Shown here: positions 16,875 to 25,828 of the stretch, piece after piece | How positions within the stretch are numbered: position 1 is the first letter of the stretch | Layout of the letters: every line of letters starts with the position of its first letter | Source: Myxococcota bacterium | GTDB taxonomy: Bacteria; Myxococcota; JAJVIH01 | NCBI GenBank assembly: GCA_022072125.1 | Contig: JAJVIH010000013.1 | Coordinates: 33,377 to 97,376 of the forward strand | Direction: 5' to 3' | Length of the DNA stretch: 64,000 nucleotides | Made by a program: the position numbers and the translations under genes | Notes under the pieces: generated by a model | What the model saw: only the letters and a program-made list of their open reading frames with translations | What the model was told of the DNA's origin: nothing | Databases searched by the model: none

Positions 16875-17402
16875 CCTGCCGGATTGGTGAGAAAGCACAC
16901 TTTCAGGAAAGTGGTGGATTTTTTCGCCGTCCGGGAGTGATCAAATCCAGGTTTTCCTCTTGTTAATTGGGGATATGGTCAATCTGAAGCAGGTTGGGGA
17001 TATTTACTTCTGGTTAATGGAGTTGAGGAATCCCGCCAGAAGCCGCATTTCAACGAGGTCAGCGGCCGGACCGGAAAACTGCTTCATATTTAGACTTCCT
17101 GTGGAGGACGGTTTTCAATCAAGTTGAAATTAATTTTTAATCCGTGGCGCAGATGCGCTGGAGAGGCAAGCCTGATTCAGAATGACAAACAAGGGGGTGC
17201 GGTAAAATGCTTCGCATCCGGGCAGGCCAATCATTTTATGCGCTGTAAATAATTCATGCAAACTTCATTCGGCTATATGGGTTTTATCCATGGTGTAATG
17301 GCGGCGGATTTACAAAAATTTTTGCGTGATTTTATGGCTTGCAAGTTCCCGCCGGATCGTTACCATCAAATCAGGTTGGGTAATGATTGAGGTGTTGTTG
17401 TG
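16875..17402. other. Intergenic region between the two kinases
   Basis: 528 bp of AT-richer sequence with no supported gene, RNA or hairpin. A GAGGTG element at 17389-17394 is the ribosome binding site of the second kinase. Nothing in it obviously repeats the region upstream of the first kinase. Confidence 0.4.
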
Positions 17403-20192
17403 ATGAAACCGAAGGACGGCGATATCAATCCTACCCAACGGATGAGTCTTTCCGACCTTGCCTTCCTGCTGACCATTATCAAGGGAAAGATCCGGGCGGG
17501 TGAGGCGGAAAGCTGGATTCAAAGCGCCCGCCGGAACAGCGAGTCTCCGCTGGAAGCCCTGAAACGGGGCGGCAAAATCACCTCCGATGACATTTCTCAG
17601 TTCATGGGTTTGGCCTCGCAGATCATCAATTTGCCGGGGAAGGGGGGAACCGCGGAGGCCTTGCGCATACTGGACACCGCCATGAGTCATCTGGAGCCTG
17701 GCGAAAAGGATATGCAGGTTGGAAGGGGGCCATTTGGCGATGCGCCCCGCATCGCCACGCGGAAAAGATGGACTACTGGCGGTATGAACCTGGATCAGCT
17801 CTGGGACGATAACCTGGATCTGGAAGACCGGGATCGCGTGACCCCTCCGCCTTCCATGAGAAGGGCGTCCGCTCCGGAGATGCGTCCGGCCTTTGTCATC
17901 ACCCACGAGGCGGCGGGCCGTTATGTGTATCCACATTGGGCGCCGCGGGATGAAGCCGGCAATCAGGCGCCGGTCGAACTGGGGCGTGGCGGATTGGGCC
18001 GGGTGTTGGTGGTGCATGATCTCCACATGCGGCGGGATGTCGCGCTCAAGGAAATCCTGGACGAAGACCTGCCGCGGGGGAGTCCGGAATACCGCGCGGC
18101 GGAATACCGGTTCCTCCGGGAGGCGCGGGTGACCGCCCAGCTTGAGCATCCCAACATCATTCCGGTGTACGAGATTGGTCAGCGCTCCAATGGCCGTTTG
18201 TATTACACCATGCAGTACATCAAGGGAGACACGCTCTCCTCCTCGATTGAAAAGGCGCATGGATTGAAGGAGAGGCTCCGGCTTCTGAGCCGTTTCGAGT
18301 TGGTCTGCTCGGCGATGGCCTATGCGCACAGCCGCGGGGTATTGCACCGCGACCTCAAGCCGGAAAATGTCATGTTGGGTCCGTTCGGCGAAACCTTTGT
18401 GCTGGACTGGGGGCTTGCGCGGGTGCGCGGGATTACGGACACCTCCGGCCACAGCATCGTGGTGCGCCAACTCATCGTGGACAGCAACCCCTCGCAAACC
18501 CTGCCCGGCGGGGCGTTTGGCACCCCCGCCTACATGAGCCCCGAACAGGCGGCTGGGAGGATGAAGGATTTGACCCCGGAATCCGACGTCTGGAGCCTAG
18601 GGGTGATCCTTTTTGAAATCCTGACCGGCGTGCGTCCCTTCAACGCGGCAGACAACCTGATGCTGATGCGCGCGATTGTCATGGATCCGGTTCCATCCGT
18701 CCGCGTCATGGAGTCCGCCGTCCCCGAAGCGCTGGCGGCGATTTGTGAAAAAGCGCTCCAGAAAGACCCCGCGAACCGCTACCGGGACGCCGGGGAACTG
18801 GCGGCGGATATCCGGCATTACCTGAATGGCGAGCAGATACCCATCTACCATGTGTCGTTGACCCGGCGTTTCCGGCATGTGGCCAAACAGCGGTGGAAGG
18901 AATTTTTGCTGGCGCTGGCGTTGACAATGACCCTGGTGGCCTTGACCTGGGGCCTGTTTTCCTCTAGCGGCGGTCCGGTGGGGGGAATGTCCGTGGCGCA
19001 GCCAAGCCGGGCGGTGCTGGATATCCAGTCTTCCCTGTTCCTGCGGGGAGAGCGGGAAGCACAAAACAATTCGTGGTCCAATGCCGCCGCCTATGTGGCC
19101 GCCGCCCAGGACAAACTCGATACGCCGCTGTTGACAGAGGTGTTCAACAACTACGCCGCGAAGGCCACGCGGGTGCAGGCCCGGCTGGAAACCCCGTTTC
19201 CCGGTCCTTTCAGCGCCATGGAGTTTACCGGGGGAGATCTGTTTCTGACCGTGGTTTCAAGCGGAGGCGGGATCGCCCGCTGGTCGGTGCGGGATTGGAA
19301 GGCGCAACCGGTTTTGCATACCGGCGCGGCCATGTTGCGGGCGGTCGTGGATCCGGTATCGGGCATGTTGCTGGGCTCCAATGACTCGGGTGGGATTCAG
19401 GCGGCGGACACCGCCAGCGGACGCAGCCTTGCTTCCTGGAAAGCCCATCCCTCGCAAGTGATGCAACTGGCTTGGTCTCCCTCCGCCAAACTGCTGGCCA
19501 CGGCTGGAGCGGATCATATGGTCCGGTTGTGGCGATCGCCGGACTGGAAACTGGAGCGGGAATTCGCGTCGCAGGGCGTTCCATCGGCGATGGCCTTTTC
19601 ACCGGACGGCAAGATGCTGGCGATGTCATTTCAGGACGAGGCCTTGCAGGTTCTCGATCTGAAATCGGGGAACCAGTATGCCGTCAACACCGTCATGGAT
19701 GGCGGCAACGCCGCCAACCTGATCATGTTCAGCCACGATGGCCTTCAACTATTGGCCTCCACACCCAATATCGCCCTGCGGAGCTGGGATCTGGCGGGAA
19801 AAATCCGCACCCATGTGGAGCCGTTGAGGCGCATGGGAAATATCCTGTATTCGATGTCGTATATCCCCGGCGGTTCGCTGATTTTTCTGGGCTCGGAACA
19901 TCTGGGCGCCATCGTGTGGGACTCCAGGAACTTCAACCTGGTCGAGGTGGCCGGTTCGAGTCACGCTCCAGTGAGGTGGACCGCGTGCGGGAAGACCCGT
20001 TCCATCTGCGCCACGATGAATCCGGAAGGCAAGGTGCAGGTCTTGGAGATCGGCAACCGTTGGCGCGGCGAGGATTTCAAGGGAAAAAGCCCACGTCACA
20101 TCCTGCGGATGTGGCTCGATCACTATGGCTTGGCGTTGAACGGGACGGAACTGGAATCCGTGGCGGGCGCGCCGCCGCCATCAAGCCCGTGA
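17403..20192 (+). CDS. Transmembrane Ser/Thr protein kinase with C-terminal beta-propeller (paralog 2)
   Basis: Protein of 929 aa and paralog of the preceding gene. Residues 14-75 repeat the N-terminal module (LSDLAFLLTIIKGKI ... SQFMGLASQI). The linker is longer than in paralog 1 and partly acidic, then PHWAPRDEAG leads into the kinase: GRGGLGRV (194-201), Lys216, HRDLKPEN (315-322), DWG (335-337), SPEQ. A hydrophobic helix (FLLALALTMTLVALTWGLF) follows near residue 505, then WD40-like blades such as VMQLAWSPSAKLLATAGADH and MVRLWRSPDW. ATG at 17403 has the best-spaced ribosome site; a GTG one codon earlier is possible. The 3' end overlaps the convergent P450 gene by 12 bp. Confidence 0.88.
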   Translation: MKPKDGDINPTQRMSLSDLAFLLTIIKGKIRAGEAESWIQSARRNSESPLEALKRGGKITSDDISQFMGLASQIINLPGKGGTAEALRILDTAMSHLEPGEKDMQVGRGPFGDAPRIATRKRWTTGGMNLDQLWDDNLDLEDRDRVTPPPSMRRASAPEMRPAFVITHEAAGRYVYPHWAPRDEAGNQAPVELGRGGLGRVLVVHDLHMRRDVALKEILDEDLPRGSPEYRAAEYRFLREARVTAQLEHPNIIPVYEIGQRSNGRLYYTMQYIKGDTLSSSIEKAHGLKERLRLLSRFELVCSAMAYAHSRGVLHRDLKPENVMLGPFGETFVLDWGLARVRGITDTSGHSIVVRQLIVDSNPSQTLPGGAFGTPAYMSPEQAAGRMKDLTPESDVWSLGVILFEILTGVRPFNAADNLMLMRAIVMDPVPSVRVMESAVPEALAAICEKALQKDPANRYRDAGELAADIRHYLNGEQIPIYHVSLTRRFRHVAKQRWKEFLLALALTMTLVALTWGLFSSSGGPVGGMSVAQPSRAVLDIQSSLFLRGEREAQNNSWSNAAAYVAAAQDKLDTPLLTEVFNNYAAKATRVQARLETPFPGPFSAMEFTGGDLFLTVVSSGGGIARWSVRDWKAQPVLHTGAAMLRAVVDPVSGMLLGSNDSGGIQAADTASGRSLASWKAHPSQVMQLAWSPSAKLLATAGADHMVRLWRSPDWKLEREFASQGVPSAMAFSPDGKMLAMSFQDEALQVLDLKSGNQYAVNTVMDGGNAANLIMFSHDGLQLLASTPNIALRSWDLAGKIRTHVEPLRRMGNILYSMSYIPGGSLIFLGSEHLGAIVWDSRNFNLVEVAGSSHAPVRWTACGKTRSICATMNPEGKVQVLEIGNRWRGEDFKGKSPRHILRMWLDHYGLALNGTELESVAGAPPPSSP

Positions 20193-21596
20193 CAGCGTCA
20201 TCCGGATTCCGTGGCGCGGCCGCAGCGTGATGAGCGGAGCTGGCTCCACCCGGTGGCCGGGCGCCAGATCGGCCCGCCAATGCTGCAGAAGCGTGGCCAG
20301 CACCAGTTGTGATTCCATCATGGCGAAGCCGTTGCCGATGCAGATGCGCGGCCCCCCGCCGAACGGAAAATATTTGAAGCGCGGTAATTCGTAATCCTTC
20401 GGGTCCGCGAAGCGCTCGGGCATGAAACCTTCTGGATTGGGCCAGTACTTCGGATGCCGGTGGGTGGCGTAGGGGCTCACGAAGACAAAGGTGTCCTTGG
20501 GGATGAAATACCCGCCGACTTCGTCGTCTTCCGTGGGGGAGCGGCTGATCATCCAGGCAGGCGGAAAGATACGCATGCTTTCCTGAATCACCATGCGCAG
20601 GTAGTTCAGGTTGGGCAGATCGGCGGGGGTTGGAGGCCGGCCGCCCAGCACTTCCCGCAATTCCTGGCGCAGGCGTTTTTCCACCTCTGGATGCTTCGAC
20701 AGCAGGTAAAAAGTCCAACCCAGGTTGGTGGCGGTGGTCTCGTGCCCGGCGAGGAAGATGGTGAGCACCTCGTCGCGGAGTTGGCGGTCGTTCATGCCTT
20801 CTCCGGTCTCTTCGTCGCGGGTCTCCATCAGCATGGTGAGGAGATCATTGGGCTTGTTGGCCATGCCCCGGCGCTCGCGGATGACCCGGTCCACCACCGA
20901 GTTGATTTCATTCACATGTTTGAGCAGGCGGAAATTGCGGGGCGTCGGCAGTTCCAGCGGCAGCAACAGAATCTGGACAATGCGGTCGTTGGCCTCTTCC
21001 AGCAGCACGTTGAGCGCCTCGCCGACTGAATCGGAATCCTTGCTGACGTCGGTGGAGAGCAGGGTTTCTCCCACGATGCGCAGCGCCAGGCGCATCATCT
21101 CGGAGGCGATGTCCAGCGTGGGGTCATGGGAGACGCGGCGCGACCAGTTTTCAGACAGCTCAAGGGCGGCGCGCACCATGACCTCGCCGAAGGAGTCAAT
21201 GCGTTTTTTGTGGAAGGCCGGCTGGGCGATCTTCCGCTGTTTCCGCCAGAACGCGCCTTCCGAGGTCAGCAGGCCATTGCCCAGGATCAGGCGGATGACT
21301 TCAAACCCCCGTGTCTGCTTGGTGTAGTTCTTGTTGTTCTCCTGCATCACATGCTGGGCGTAGGCGGGGTCCAGCATCAAATGGGCGATGGTATGGCCAA
21401 AGCGAAGGCGCACGATTCCGCGATCGCCATGGGTGACAACCATCCGGGCGAGAAAATTCAATGGATCGGTTCGCATGGGCGGCAGATGGCCCAGAACCGC
21501 GGCGTCGGGCGGGGGCATGGGCGCCAGCCGGCGGCCATGCAGGGGAACGGCTCCGCGGACCAGTCCGGCGATGGTGCGGGGAAAATCGGTGGCCAT
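20181..21596 (-). CDS. Cytochrome P450
   Basis: Haem monooxygenase of 471 aa. The I-helix motif AGHETT, the K-helix ExxR (ESMR) and the haem loop FPFGGGPRICIG with Cys419 are intact. Spacing and the GFMPERFADP segment resemble CYP4/CYP102-like fatty-acid or terpenoid hydroxylases, but the substrate cannot be assigned. No membrane anchor or fused reductase is present, so separate redox partners are needed. The gene runs against the second propeller kinase and shares its last 12 bp. The carotenoid oxygenase and fad-type operon in the same window suggest a lipid or isoprenoid context, which is only inference. Confidence 0.94.
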   Translation of the reverse strand: MATDFPRTIAGLVRGAVPLHGRRLAPMPPPDAAVLGHLPPMRTDPLNFLARMVVTHGDRGIVRLRFGHTIAHLMLDPAYAQHVMQENNKNYTKQTRGFEVIRLILGNGLLTSEGAFWRKQRKIAQPAFHKKRIDSFGEVMVRAALELSENWSRRVSHDPTLDIASEMMRLALRIVGETLLSTDVSKDSDSVGEALNVLLEEANDRIVQILLLPLELPTPRNFRLLKHVNEINSVVDRVIRERRGMANKPNDLLTMLMETRDEETGEGMNDRQLRDEVLTIFLAGHETTATNLGWTFYLLSKHPEVEKRLRQELREVLGGRPPTPADLPNLNYLRMVIQESMRIFPPAWMISRSPTEDDEVGGYFIPKDTFVFVSPYATHRHPKYWPNPEGFMPERFADPKDYELPRFKYFPFGGGPRICIGNGFAMMESQLVLATLLQHWRADLAPGHRVEPAPLITLRPRHGIRMTLSRA

Positions 21597-21810
21597 GGTT
21601 CAGACCGCTTTCTGGTGACGCCGCCTTGCGGGCGGGGTGCATCTGCTTCAGGGGGCGGGGATTCAGTCCTTCACGTCACGGACAAAGCTAACGGAATCCG
21701 GTTTCCGGGGCAAAGCAGAGGCGTTCATGCTGGCCGCCCGGGCGAAATTCACCTGCCCGCACGGGCGGGAAAACGAAAGGACCAAGCCAGACAATCAGGC
21801 GCGGGCCCGG

Positions 21811-22764
21811 TTATTCATCCGCATCCAGAATATACATCTGCGGATTCACCGGAACGCCGTTGACCTCCACTTCATAGTGGAGATGGGGGCCGGTCGAACG
21901 CCCCGTATTGCCCAGATCGCCGATATGGTCGCCGCGTTTCACCTTGTCTCCCACATTGACGCGGATCATGGACAGGTGGGCGTACCGGGTCATGACGCCG
22001 AATCCATGATCAATGGCGATCATCTTGCCGTAGCCGGAATTGTAATCGGAATACATCACCACGCCGTCGGCGGATGAATAGACCGGCGTGCCAATGGCGC
22101 CCGCGACATCCAGGCCGGAATGCATGGTCACCTGCCCGGTGTAGGGATCGACACGGCGGCCAAATCCGCTGGTGATCCATCCCCTGGCGGGCAGGATGGA
22201 AGGGGTCGAGGCCAGCAGCGTCTGCTGGGTGCCCAGGTAGGCTTCCAGCATGCGCAGGCGGTTTTCGATGGTCAGGGCGTTTTTGCCCAAGGTCTTGATG
22301 GCGTCTTCCTGCTTGTCGAGCAATTCTTCCGGACGCTTGTTCTGAATGGTGGGGTTGATCTCATCCCCGTTGTTCGGAAGCTGCTTGCCGGCGGCGTCGC
22401 CGACGGGACCCATGGCGATCCGGCGTTCGGGATCATTCAGGCTGGTCATCGCCCGCAGCTTGGAATCGAAGCGCTGGATGCGGTCGAGGGTGCCATTCAG
22501 GTCCGCGAGTTGGTTTTCAAAGGAATGAATGCGCCCGGTCAGTTCAAAATTGCGTTCCCGGAGGACGGTGTTTTCCCGCAGTTTGTCGCGCATCTGGAAG
22601 TAATGAGCCCCCATCACCGTGGTGGAGGCCATGACCGCCAGGCCCAGGATCAATATGGTCAGCATCATGCCGCGCGTGATGGTGAATTTGCGCACCTTCG
22701 GGGAACTGCCCTGGGGCACAATCATCACGGTGAACCGTGAGTGGGTCGCCTTGTTTCCCACCAT
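21811..22764 (-). CDS. M23 family metallopeptidase (LytM-type), membrane-anchored
   Basis: Protein of 317 aa. A short basic N-terminus precedes a membrane helix (about 30-52), a coiled-coil region (about 55-175) and a C-terminal peptidase M23 domain. The zinc ligands are in MHSGLDVAG (His and Asp) and GPHLHYEVE (HxH), both intact, so it may cut peptidoglycan cross-links, unlike EnvC-type degenerate activators. The start at 22764 is chosen for GGAGAG five bases upstream; an in-frame earlier ATG would add a tail without features. The N-terminal TVMIVPQGSSPKVRKFTI segment is common in deltaproteobacterial M23 proteins. Confidence 0.92.
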   Translation of the reverse strand: MVGNKATHSRFTVMIVPQGSSPKVRKFTITRGMMLTILILGLAVMASTTVMGAHYFQMRDKLRENTVLRERNFELTGRIHSFENQLADLNGTLDRIQRFDSKLRAMTSLNDPERRIAMGPVGDAAGKQLPNNGDEINPTIQNKRPEELLDKQEDAIKTLGKNALTIENRLRMLEAYLGTQQTLLASTPSILPARGWITSGFGRRVDPYTGQVTMHSGLDVAGAIGTPVYSSADGVVMYSDYNSGYGKMIAIDHGFGVMTRYAHLSMIRVNVGDKVKRGDHIGDLGNTGRSTGPHLHYEVEVNGVPVNPQMYILDADE

Positions 22765-23192
22765 TATCTCTCCGCTTTCCACCTGCCCGGCGGACCAAGG
22801 GCCCCGCTGGTTTCCAGCGTGGGGAAAATTCAAACAAGCCTAAAGTCCAGCCCGCTGCCGGATTGTGTTTCAGGACGCTACACCTGTACCTATAACAAGG
22901 CCACGTTAACGTGGGGGGCTTTGGGCCGTCAAGTGTCCCCGTTGTGTCTGTCAAATTTTTTCATCATTACAGGTGTCAACCGGTACGAGGCCCCGGCGGC
23001 GGATGAACCGGGCGCCGCCCGCGAATGGGGGAGAGGGTCATTCATGACTGGCGTGGAGGATGGAGTTTGCAATCGAGTTGATGATCCCGCGGGGCGGGGG
23101 GAAACCGCCATATGAATGGAGTCCCCGCTTGCCGCGTGTGGCGGCGGGGTGTATCCATCCTGCCGATGTTTTCCCCATTCAAGGTATTATTG
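22765..23192. other. Divergent intergenic region, M23 gene and Sel1 gene
   Basis: About 430 bp without a supported gene. It contains a 14-bp perfect palindrome at 22901-22914, a TATAAC hexamer at about 22891-22896, and a 9-bp inverted pair (ACACCTGTA near 22880-22888 and TACAGGTGT near 22970) about 80 bp apart. The promoters of both neighbours must lie here. Confidence 0.4.
22901..22914. promoter_or_regulatory. Palindrome, candidate operator
   Basis: CCACGTTAACGTGG is a perfect 14-bp palindrome next to a TATAAC hexamer in the divergent promoter region between the M23 peptidase and Sel1 genes. No regulator can be named. Confidence 0.4.
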
Positions 23193-24401
23193 ATGTTTCA
23201 GGCGCGCGCCGCCATGCGCCAACCCGCGAATCCCGGGCCGCCCGCGCTCATGTCCCGCCATCCCTGGATGGCGGGCGTGCTGGCGTTGATGGTTTTCGCC
23301 TGTTCGGCGTCCAGGCCGCAAGGCGGGCGGCCGGAAGACAAAAAAGACCTGGCGGAGACGCGGGGCGCCGGCCTTTCCACCGTGGTGGACCCGCAGGTAT
23401 CGAAGGATTCGCCGCCGATCTCGCCGCCGGTGATTCCGGGCCGCGAAAGCCTGACCGCCGCCAGGCCCATGCTGCCGCAATTTGATCTGAAGTTCCGCAA
23501 CGAGCCCACGCCGCAGGCGCCATTGCCCGCCAGCGAGTTATCTCCTTCTCTGCTGGATCAAAGCCTGGCCTCCTGCGAGAAGCGGGTTGGCGCGGCCTGC
23601 ACCCTGGCCGGCGTTCTTTACCACCATGGACCCGCACCGGCGAAGCCGGATCGCCGCCAGGCGCGCCGCTACTTTTCCCGCGGCTGTGAACTCAAGGACA
23701 CCCTGGGATGTCTGGATCTGGGCCGCTATCAACTCTTCGGCTGGGGCGGGGAAATCCGCGATCCAGCCGCCGCGCTGGCCCTGTTCCAGAAATCCTGCGC
23801 GGCTGGAAACGCCGACGCCTGCGCCGAGGTGGGGTTGATGCATGAACATGGCTGGGGCGGACTGAATCTGGATGAAAAACAGGCGGCGGACCTATACCAG
23901 AAATCCTGCGAGGCCGGTTCGCTGCTGGGCTGCGCCCGCCATGGCGCCATGCTGGCGATGGGACGCGGCGGCCTGCCCCGGCAGGTGGAGCGCGGCGTCG
24001 AATTGTTCCGCCGCGCCTGCAACGGCGGCGAGCCGCTGGGCTGCGCCAACCTGGGCGTGGCCTGCGCGCGCGGAGCCTGCGGAGAGGGCGAGGATGAATC
24101 CGCCGCCCGCGGACTCTATGAGCGATCCTGCAAACAGGGCGAGCCGCTGGGCTGCGCCAACCTTGCTGGTCTCTATTGGGAGGGTCATGGAGGACTGGAG
24201 AAAAACCCGGACAAGGCGGTGGAACTGCTGGAGAACGCCTGCGACCAGGGGTTGCTGCCCGCCTGCGCCAGCCTGGGAACGATTCTGCGCGAGGGGTTGG
24301 GAGGCATCGCCGCCAATCCCGGGCGCGCCGCCGCGCTGTTCCGCGACGCCTGCAACCTGGGCTATGCCCCGGCGTGCCAACTGCTGAAAGCCGCACCCTG
24401 A
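23193..24401 (+). CDS. Cys-paired Sel1-repeat lipoprotein
   Basis: Protein of about 402 aa. A hydrophobic stretch ends in VFAC, a likely lipoprotein cleavage site, followed by a charged, Pro-rich linker. From about residue 120 on there are at least six Sel1-like helical repeats, each with two cysteines spaced CX7C (for example CAAGNADAC, CEAGSLLGC, CNGGEPLGC, CKQGEPLGC, CDQGLLPAC, CNLGYAPAC). This pairing is that of Helicobacter cysteine-rich proteins, where each repeat is closed by a disulfide, which fits export. The start is uncertain: ATG 23193 has AAGG eight bases upstream, while ATG 23250 gives a more typical short signal peptide without a ribosome site. Confidence 0.8.
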   Translation: MFQARAAMRQPANPGPPALMSRHPWMAGVLALMVFACSASRPQGGRPEDKKDLAETRGAGLSTVVDPQVSKDSPPISPPVIPGRESLTAARPMLPQFDLKFRNEPTPQAPLPASELSPSLLDQSLASCEKRVGAACTLAGVLYHHGPAPAKPDRRQARRYFSRGCELKDTLGCLDLGRYQLFGWGGEIRDPAAALALFQKSCAAGNADACAEVGLMHEHGWGGLNLDEKQAADLYQKSCEAGSLLGCARHGAMLAMGRGGLPRQVERGVELFRRACNGGEPLGCANLGVACARGACGEGEDESAARGLYERSCKQGEPLGCANLAGLYWEGHGGLEKNPDKAVELLENACDQGLLPACASLGTILREGLGGIAANPGRAAALFRDACNLGYAPACQLLKAAP

Positions 24402-24460
24402 AAGCGCGCCGGTCCGCCGCGCGTCAATAGAGCGGAATCTGCGCTGTCTGATCGCCCCGA

Positions 24461-24940
24461 TCAGTCCACCGGGATGGCGGTGGATTCTCCAGGCATGGGT
24501 TTGCGGGGAGCCTGCACCTGGCCCAGGTTCCGGATATCCTCCGCCAGCTTGCCATCCCATTCCACCAGGCGGATTTCCTTCTCTTTCTTCTCCCACACCT
24601 GTTCGTAAATCGCGGTGTTGAGCTTGATGCTGGGCAACAGGTACCAGGCGCATTCCACCCGCACCACGATTTTTCCATCCTCGCGTTCGCGCACTTCCTT
24701 GATCTCGTAACGGTCCACCGAAAGCGCCCGCTCGTCGCGCTCCAGCTTGTCGCCCAGTTCCTTGCGCAGATCATCGGCCATCATCATGCGGGCCGCCGCG
24801 AAGGACTTCCAGCGCAGGGCGTAATGAAACTGTTCCGCCGCCTGGCCAATGTCGCGTTTCGTGGAAGGAATGGCGTTGGCGCAGCCCATCGCCAGCGACA
24901 GCAGCAGTGCGGGAAGCAGCGTACGGATTCGCATGGTCAT
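24461..24940 (-). CDS. Small lipoprotein of unknown function
   Basis: Protein of 159 aa with a lipoprotein signal (MRIRTLLPALLLSLAMGC). The mature part begins with a helix (IGQAAEQFHYALRWKSFAAARMMM), then an alpha+beta domain resembling NTF2-like or DUF4440-like folds in pattern only. I do not recognise the family. The start is set at 24940 because its ATG overlaps the stop of the NAD kinase gene (ATGA), which indicates coupling; an ATG six bases earlier is also possible. Confidence 0.7.
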   Translation of the reverse strand: MTMRIRTLLPALLLSLAMGCANAIPSTKRDIGQAAEQFHYALRWKSFAAARMMMADDLRKELGDKLERDERALSVDRYEIKEVREREDGKIVVRVECAWYLLPSIKLNTAIYEQVWEKKEKEIRLVEWDGKLAEDIRNLGQVQAPRKPMPGESTAIPVD

Positions 24941-25809
24941 CCCCATTTCAGTTTGGTCCGCAACATGCCGAAGTAATCGCGCCGGGGCGACTTGATCATG
25001 GTCAGGTGGTGCGGCGCGATTTCAACCTCCACGCGGTCTTCAAACCGCATGGTCTCGGCGTGCTGCCCGTCGAAGTTGAGCAGTACGTCCGTGTTGCGGG
25101 AGTTGAGGATCACGGTGACATGGCTGTCGTCCGCCACCACGATGGGACGGTTGGTGAGGGTGTGCGGACAAATCGGCGTCACCGTCATGGCGCGGTGGGT
25201 GGGGTAGACAATCGGCCCGCCCGCGCTGAGCGAATAGCCGGTGGAGCCGGTGGGTGTGGCGACAATCAGCCCGTCGGCCCGGTAGCGGGTGACGAAGGCG
25301 CCGTTGATCCGCAGTTCCATGTCCACCAGCCGGGCCTGCCGTCCCTTGGCGACATAGGCGTCGTTGATGACGTAAGTTTCCTTCACACACTGGCCTTCGC
25401 GCCACAGGCTGACGCGCAGCTTGACCCGCCGCTCGCTTTCGAACCCGCCGCGCACCACCATGTCAAGGGCGTTGTCTATGTCCCCGCTGCTCCATTCGGT
25501 GATGAATCCCAGGGTGCCCAGATTGAACGCCAGCACGGGAATATCCCGCGCCCCGAGCAGTGAGACCGAATGGATGAGCGTGCCGTCGCCGCCCAGCACG
25601 ATCATGACATCGGCGGTTTGCGCCACCTCGGCGTTGGGAAGCAGTTCCCAGCCCCAGTAACGGGATGTGTGCTCGTCGGCGAGGACGCGCCAGCCGCGGG
25701 CCGTGAGGGAGCGATGAATATGCGCCGCCCGATCAATGGCCCGTGGTTCGGAAGGCTTGGTGAAAACGCCGGCGCATGGCATGGCGGATCTGTCTAGCAC
25801 GGCGTTCAT
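24937..25809 (-). CDS. nadK: NAD kinase
   Basis: Phosphorylates NAD to NADP using ATP or polyphosphate; cytoplasmic and normally essential. The diagnostic GGDGT motif is at 73-77, followed by NLGTLGFITE, YVINDAYVAKG and the conserved TPTGSTGYSLSAGGPIV block. Length is about 290 aa, as usual. I start at the ATG at 25809; a TTG at 25854 would overlap the end of the TolC-like gene, and the ATG at 25782, just before CAGVFTKP, also fits the family N-terminus. It follows the export operon on the same strand with 19 bp between, so it is probably read through from it. Confidence 0.94.
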   Translation of the reverse strand: MNAVLDRSAMPCAGVFTKPSEPRAIDRAAHIHRSLTARGWRVLADEHTSRYWGWELLPNAEVAQTADVMIVLGGDGTLIHSVSLLGARDIPVLAFNLGTLGFITEWSSGDIDNALDMVVRGGFESERRVKLRVSLWREGQCVKETYVINDAYVAKGRQARLVDMELRINGAFVTRYRADGLIVATPTGSTGYSLSAGGPIVYPTHRAMTVTPICPHTLTNRPIVVADDSHVTVILNSRNTDVLLNFDGQHAETMRFEDRVEVEIAPHHLTMIKSPRRDYFGMLRTKLKWG

Positions 25810-25828
25810 GGCGCGGCAAAACGCCGGG

